Positions 61,706 to 64,000 of a DNA stretch of 64,000 nt are shown one piece after another (the stretch's first letter is position 1; every line of letters starts with the position of its first letter). Under the pieces are notes generated by a model, which was given only the letters and a program-made list of their open reading frames with translations, was not told the origin of the DNA and ran no database searches. Source of the stretch: Paludibacteraceae bacterium (GTDB lineage: Bacteria > Bacteroidota > Bacteroidia > Bacteroidales > Paludibacteraceae); NCBI GenBank assembly GCA_017450435.1, contig JAFSTO010000033.1, forward strand, positions 18,016 through 82,015, given 5' to 3'. The translations under genes and the position numbers were made by a program.

Positions 61706-63055
61706 ATGAAAACACGTATATCTTTTATAGTCTTTGCTTTCTTCCTCCTCTTTGTCGGTTGCGGCAGCAGACCGGCCGGTTCTCAGGGTGTGGAGGCAGT
61801 GTATGACTGCTCCGTGCTTGACTCGATAGTCATGTCGTCGGTGGCGAACGGAGACGTGCCGGGCGCTGTGTTGTGCGTCAGTACGCCTAAGGGGTGTTAT
61901 GCCAAGGCATACGGTTGGCGAGGAGTGTTCGGCAGACGTGAAGAAATGCCTGATAGTGCTGTAGAGACGGCTTTGTTCGACCTCGCATCATTATCCAAAC
62001 CTGTCGGGGTGGGGATGGCGGTGCTACGGCTTGTAGAAGAAGGGCGGATATGCTTGTCGGACAAGGTAAGCCGCTATCTGCCGGCGTATGAGGGCGAGGC
62101 TACCATCACCGACTTGCTCACCCACACATCGGGGCTGCCGGCTTATGCGCAGTGGAAAAAAGTGTCAGGGAGTAATAGTCCTAATATGCTTATCAATGAT
62201 GTTGAGCGTCAGGCAAGGCGTCAGGCGATGGAAGACTATGTGTGCCACTGCACAAGGCTGTCTGTACCGGCTTCCGCATCTGGCAGCAACTCATGTGACA
62301 GTTGTTGGAAGGAGGGCGTTTATCGCTACTCGTGTCTGAACTTTATTACGCTGCAATACGTGGTGGAGGCGGTGACAGGCATGCCGCTCGATGACTATAC
62401 AAGACGGTATGTGTTCGAACCGCTTGGAATGATGAATACAAGATATATGCGTGTTAGTGATGAATGGAATAGCGAAGAATCTCAATTTGTTCTTAAGCCG
62501 CAGGTTTCTCAAGATGTAGTTGTTGTACCTACGGAGGCGGTGCCGGTGTCGGAAGTGTCTTCGTCGTGGTTGCAGACTCAGGGTTCTGACCTCTTTCTGT
62601 TGCACGACTCGGTGTGTCTCTGCGGCGTGGTGCATGACCCTTTGGCTCGCGAGATGAATAGCGGCGCAAGCGGCAATGCCGGAGTCTTCTCCACCGCGGC
62701 AGACCTGTTGGCTTTGGGCGAATGGATGGTTGGCAGACGGCATGTAGCCGATACTGTGATGACGGACGTGCAACAGCACGGACTGTTCTTTGTCGTGCCT
62801 GAGGAATATGAGTCCTTCTGTCGCTCGCTCGGCTGGGGAGTATGGACGCCGGATGACTCGTCTTGCACTCAGCAACCTTGTCCATCAGACGCTCTTGCTA
62901 TAATATACCATACCGGCTATACCGGCACGTATATGCTGGTGGACAAGAACAGGCAGCTTGTGCTTGTGCTGCTTACCAATCGTGTCCATCCTCACGATGG
63001 CGGAGCCATAGGTAGAATGAGAAAAGAACTGACGAATGAGGTGCTGAGAAGTTAA
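61706..63055 (+). CDS. Lipoprotein serine hydrolase of the class C beta-lactamase fold
   Basis: 449 residues. The signal ends in LFVGC (Cys19), so it is a lipoprotein. The catalytic SxxK is Ser95-Leu-Ser-Lys98 in DLASLSKPVG; TDLLTHTSGLPAY and RYSCLNFITLQYVVE follow, with the usual YxN position reading YSC, which is a variation common among non-lactamase members. The C-terminal HTGYTGTYMLVDKNRQLVLVLLTNR is the third (HTG) motif. Such proteins are mainly peptidases or esterases acting on cell-wall or other peptides; a beta-lactamase role is not implied. A small exported gene follows after 61 bases. Confidence 0.9.
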   Translation: MKTRISFIVFAFFLLFVGCGSRPAGSQGVEAVYDCSVLDSIVMSSVANGDVPGAVLCVSTPKGCYAKAYGWRGVFGRREEMPDSAVETALFDLASLSKPVGVGMAVLRLVEEGRICLSDKVSRYLPAYEGEATITDLLTHTSGLPAYAQWKKVSGSNSPNMLINDVERQARRQAMEDYVCHCTRLSVPASASGSNSCDSCWKEGVYRYSCLNFITLQYVVEAVTGMPLDDYTRRYVFEPLGMMNTRYMRVSDEWNSEESQFVLKPQVSQDVVVVPTEAVPVSEVSSSWLQTQGSDLFLLHDSVCLCGVVHDPLAREMNSGASGNAGVFSTAADLLALGEWMVGRRHVADTVMTDVQQHGLFFVVPEEYESFCRSLGWGVWTPDDSSCTQQPCPSDALAIIYHTGYTGTYMLVDKNRQLVLVLLTNRVHPHDGGAIGRMRKELTNEVLRS

Positions 63056-63116
63056 GTATTCAGCAGTTAGACGTTTTTAAGACCAATAAGGGAAATAATT
63101 TATAATCAACTATACA

Positions 63117-63710
63117 ATGAAAAAGACTTTGTTATTATGCATTATGGCAGTGTTGTTGGCGTTGTGTGGCACCTTGCATGCTCAGACCGAACAGTTCAAA
63201 GGCTGGTCTCCGTTGACTCTCAAGACCGGTGATGTACCTGCCGGATTTACGTTCAAACCCATGGTTGATAAGAAATCAGGGGCATGGCTTCTGTTGTCAT
63301 TGACAGGTAGCACTGACGTAATAGTCAAGCTCAAGTGTATGCGCGGTAATCGTCCCCGGGCTGATGATCATGTGGCAAGGGTGGTGTATATAACCAATGG
63401 CGAGAAGTATCGCATAGAGAAAATACCCGAAGGCATTTATTACATTGAAGTAGCGTATGGAAATCTGTACTATAAGAATAAGAAACATAAGAAAATGTGC
63501 AGGTTTATGGAGGATAATTACTTCGTCAGGCTGCGCGAGGTGCTTGACTTCAATGTGCAGAAAGAGATGCTGGATGACGGTAGAACAAAGGTGGTGACGC
63601 CGCGCTATGAACTCGACCTCAAGCTGAATGTAACTAATCATCAGTTGGATGATGAGGGTTCGCGCATTGTGGAGAATACCAAAATATCTGAGGACGAGTT
63701 TTATAAATGA
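63117..63710 (+). CDS. Exported protein of unknown function
   Basis: 197 residues. A signal peptide (MKKTLLLCIMAVLLALCGTLHAQ) is followed by a soluble, beta-rich mature part (SGAWLLLSLTGSTDVIVKLK; KIPEGIYYIEVAYGN). The second segment resembles small beta-sandwich domains that present a surface, but no family is assigned. It may be co-transcribed with the serine hydrolase, 61 bases upstream, and is followed by a terminator. Confidence 0.72.
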   Translation: MKKTLLLCIMAVLLALCGTLHAQTEQFKGWSPLTLKTGDVPAGFTFKPMVDKKSGAWLLLSLTGSTDVIVKLKCMRGNRPRADDHVARVVYITNGEKYRIEKIPEGIYYIEVAYGNLYYKNKKHKKMCRFMEDNYFVRLREVLDFNVQKEMLDDGRTKVVTPRYELDLKLNVTNHQLDDEGSRIVENTKISEDEFYK

Positions 63711-63782
63711 TAGTTTTTCTGCTCATAAGCAAAACCTTGCGATAAAGTTCTTTTTATTTGCAAGAAGGTGTATTTCATATTT

Positions 63783-63830
63783 CAGACACTTCTACAAGTA
63801 CATGTTTGTAGAGGTGTCTGTTTGTTTTTA
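63783..63830 (+). terminator. Terminator after the exported protein gene
   Basis: CAGACACTTCTACAA pairs with TTGTAGAGGTGTCTG with one mismatch around an 8-base loop, then TTTGTTTTT. Confidence 0.85.
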
Positions 63831-63900
63831 TTGTTTTCTATTCTCATTAGATTGTTATTAGCAGAAAAATGCAGTTTTTTTAAAAAAAGTTCGTGTAGAG

Positions 63901-63932
63901 TTTGTGAATGTGGTTTTTTTATATTATCTTTG
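63901..63932 (+). promoter_or_regulatory. Promoter reading out of the right end
   Basis: TTTG at 63901-63904 and TATCTTTG at 63925-63932 with 20 bp between. Its gene lies beyond the window. Confidence 0.78.
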
Positions 63933-63961
63933 CGATTGGAATGTTAGTTAGATATGTTTTT

Positions 63962-64000
63962 CTGTCTGTCTATCTATCTTTCCATCTGTCTATCTATCTA
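63962..64000. repeat. Tetranucleotide tract at the window end
   Basis: A series of TCTG and TCTA units (interrupted by TTCCA) begins just after the promoter's expected start site and continues to the window edge, so its full length is unknown. Confidence 0.85.

Overview
The window is a Bacteroidetes chromosome segment, most likely order Bacteroidales. The sequence-level reasons are a SusC/SusD outer-membrane pair, the gliding/type IX secretion lipoprotein GldD, the Bacteroidetes-specific DUF5606 protein, very large exported proteins with type IX-like C-terminal tails, an rpsL-rpsG-fusA-rpsJ order without tuf and a secY-map-infA order without adk, A-rich translation starts with few Shine-Dalgarno sequences, and repeated promoters of the Bacteroidetes form (TTTG or CTTG, 19-20 bp, TAnnTTTG). 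Genus cannot be set from this sequence.

Layout. 1-6350 (+): end of a SusC receptor, a SusD lipoprotein, a BIG2-domain lipoprotein and a membrane-anchored helix-hairpin-helix protein in one apparent operon. 6361-10258 (-): tadA, gldD, clpX, clpP, a 5'-nucleotidase C-domain lipoprotein and tRNA-Asn. 10438-16071: housekeeping genes on both strands (PfkB/adenosine kinase, zinc-ribbon coiled-coil protein, Nif3, DUF5606, smpB, gpmI). 16072-17639: a repeat-rich gap with a 15-bp x 11 array, a 32-bp x 4 array, twin hairpins and a promoter. 17640-24349 (+): a 1987-residue beta-helix surface protein translationally coupled to a 249-residue membrane-anchored partner. 24350-25109: more repeats. 25110-31183 (-): a second giant surface protein followed by a 43-residue mini-protein. 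31602-32257 (-): a HigBA-like toxin-antitoxin pair. 33095-52404 (+): the merged str/S10/spc/alpha ribosomal cluster, 33 genes from rpsL to rplQ. 52464-53150 (+): a promoter, a 44-residue mini-protein and an overlapping DUF6169-like gene. 53532-60206 (+): a third giant protein (2153 residues) followed by a 56-residue glycine-rich mini-protein. 60824-61481 (-): a HepT-MntA type pair between direct repeats. 61706-63710 (+): a lipoprotein serine hydrolase and a small exported protein. The window ends in a promoter followed by a tetranucleotide tract.

How the parts relate. The ribosomal cluster supplies the translation machinery plus SecY, Map and RNA polymerase alpha. The giant proteins, SusCD, GldD and the lipoproteins are envelope functions exported through Sec and, for some, probably the type IX system. 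The strongest unusual signals are: each giant surface gene is followed by its own small partner gene; a terminator-like hairpin plus a sigma-54-type promoter sits inside the spc block before rpsH; rplF has a strong Shine-Dalgarno in a lineage that largely ignores them; near-identical core promoters drive rpsL and the first giant gene; and a family of short palindromic elements is dispersed through the accessory gaps. Positions and matches were read by eye; domain names rest on recognised motifs, not on searches.
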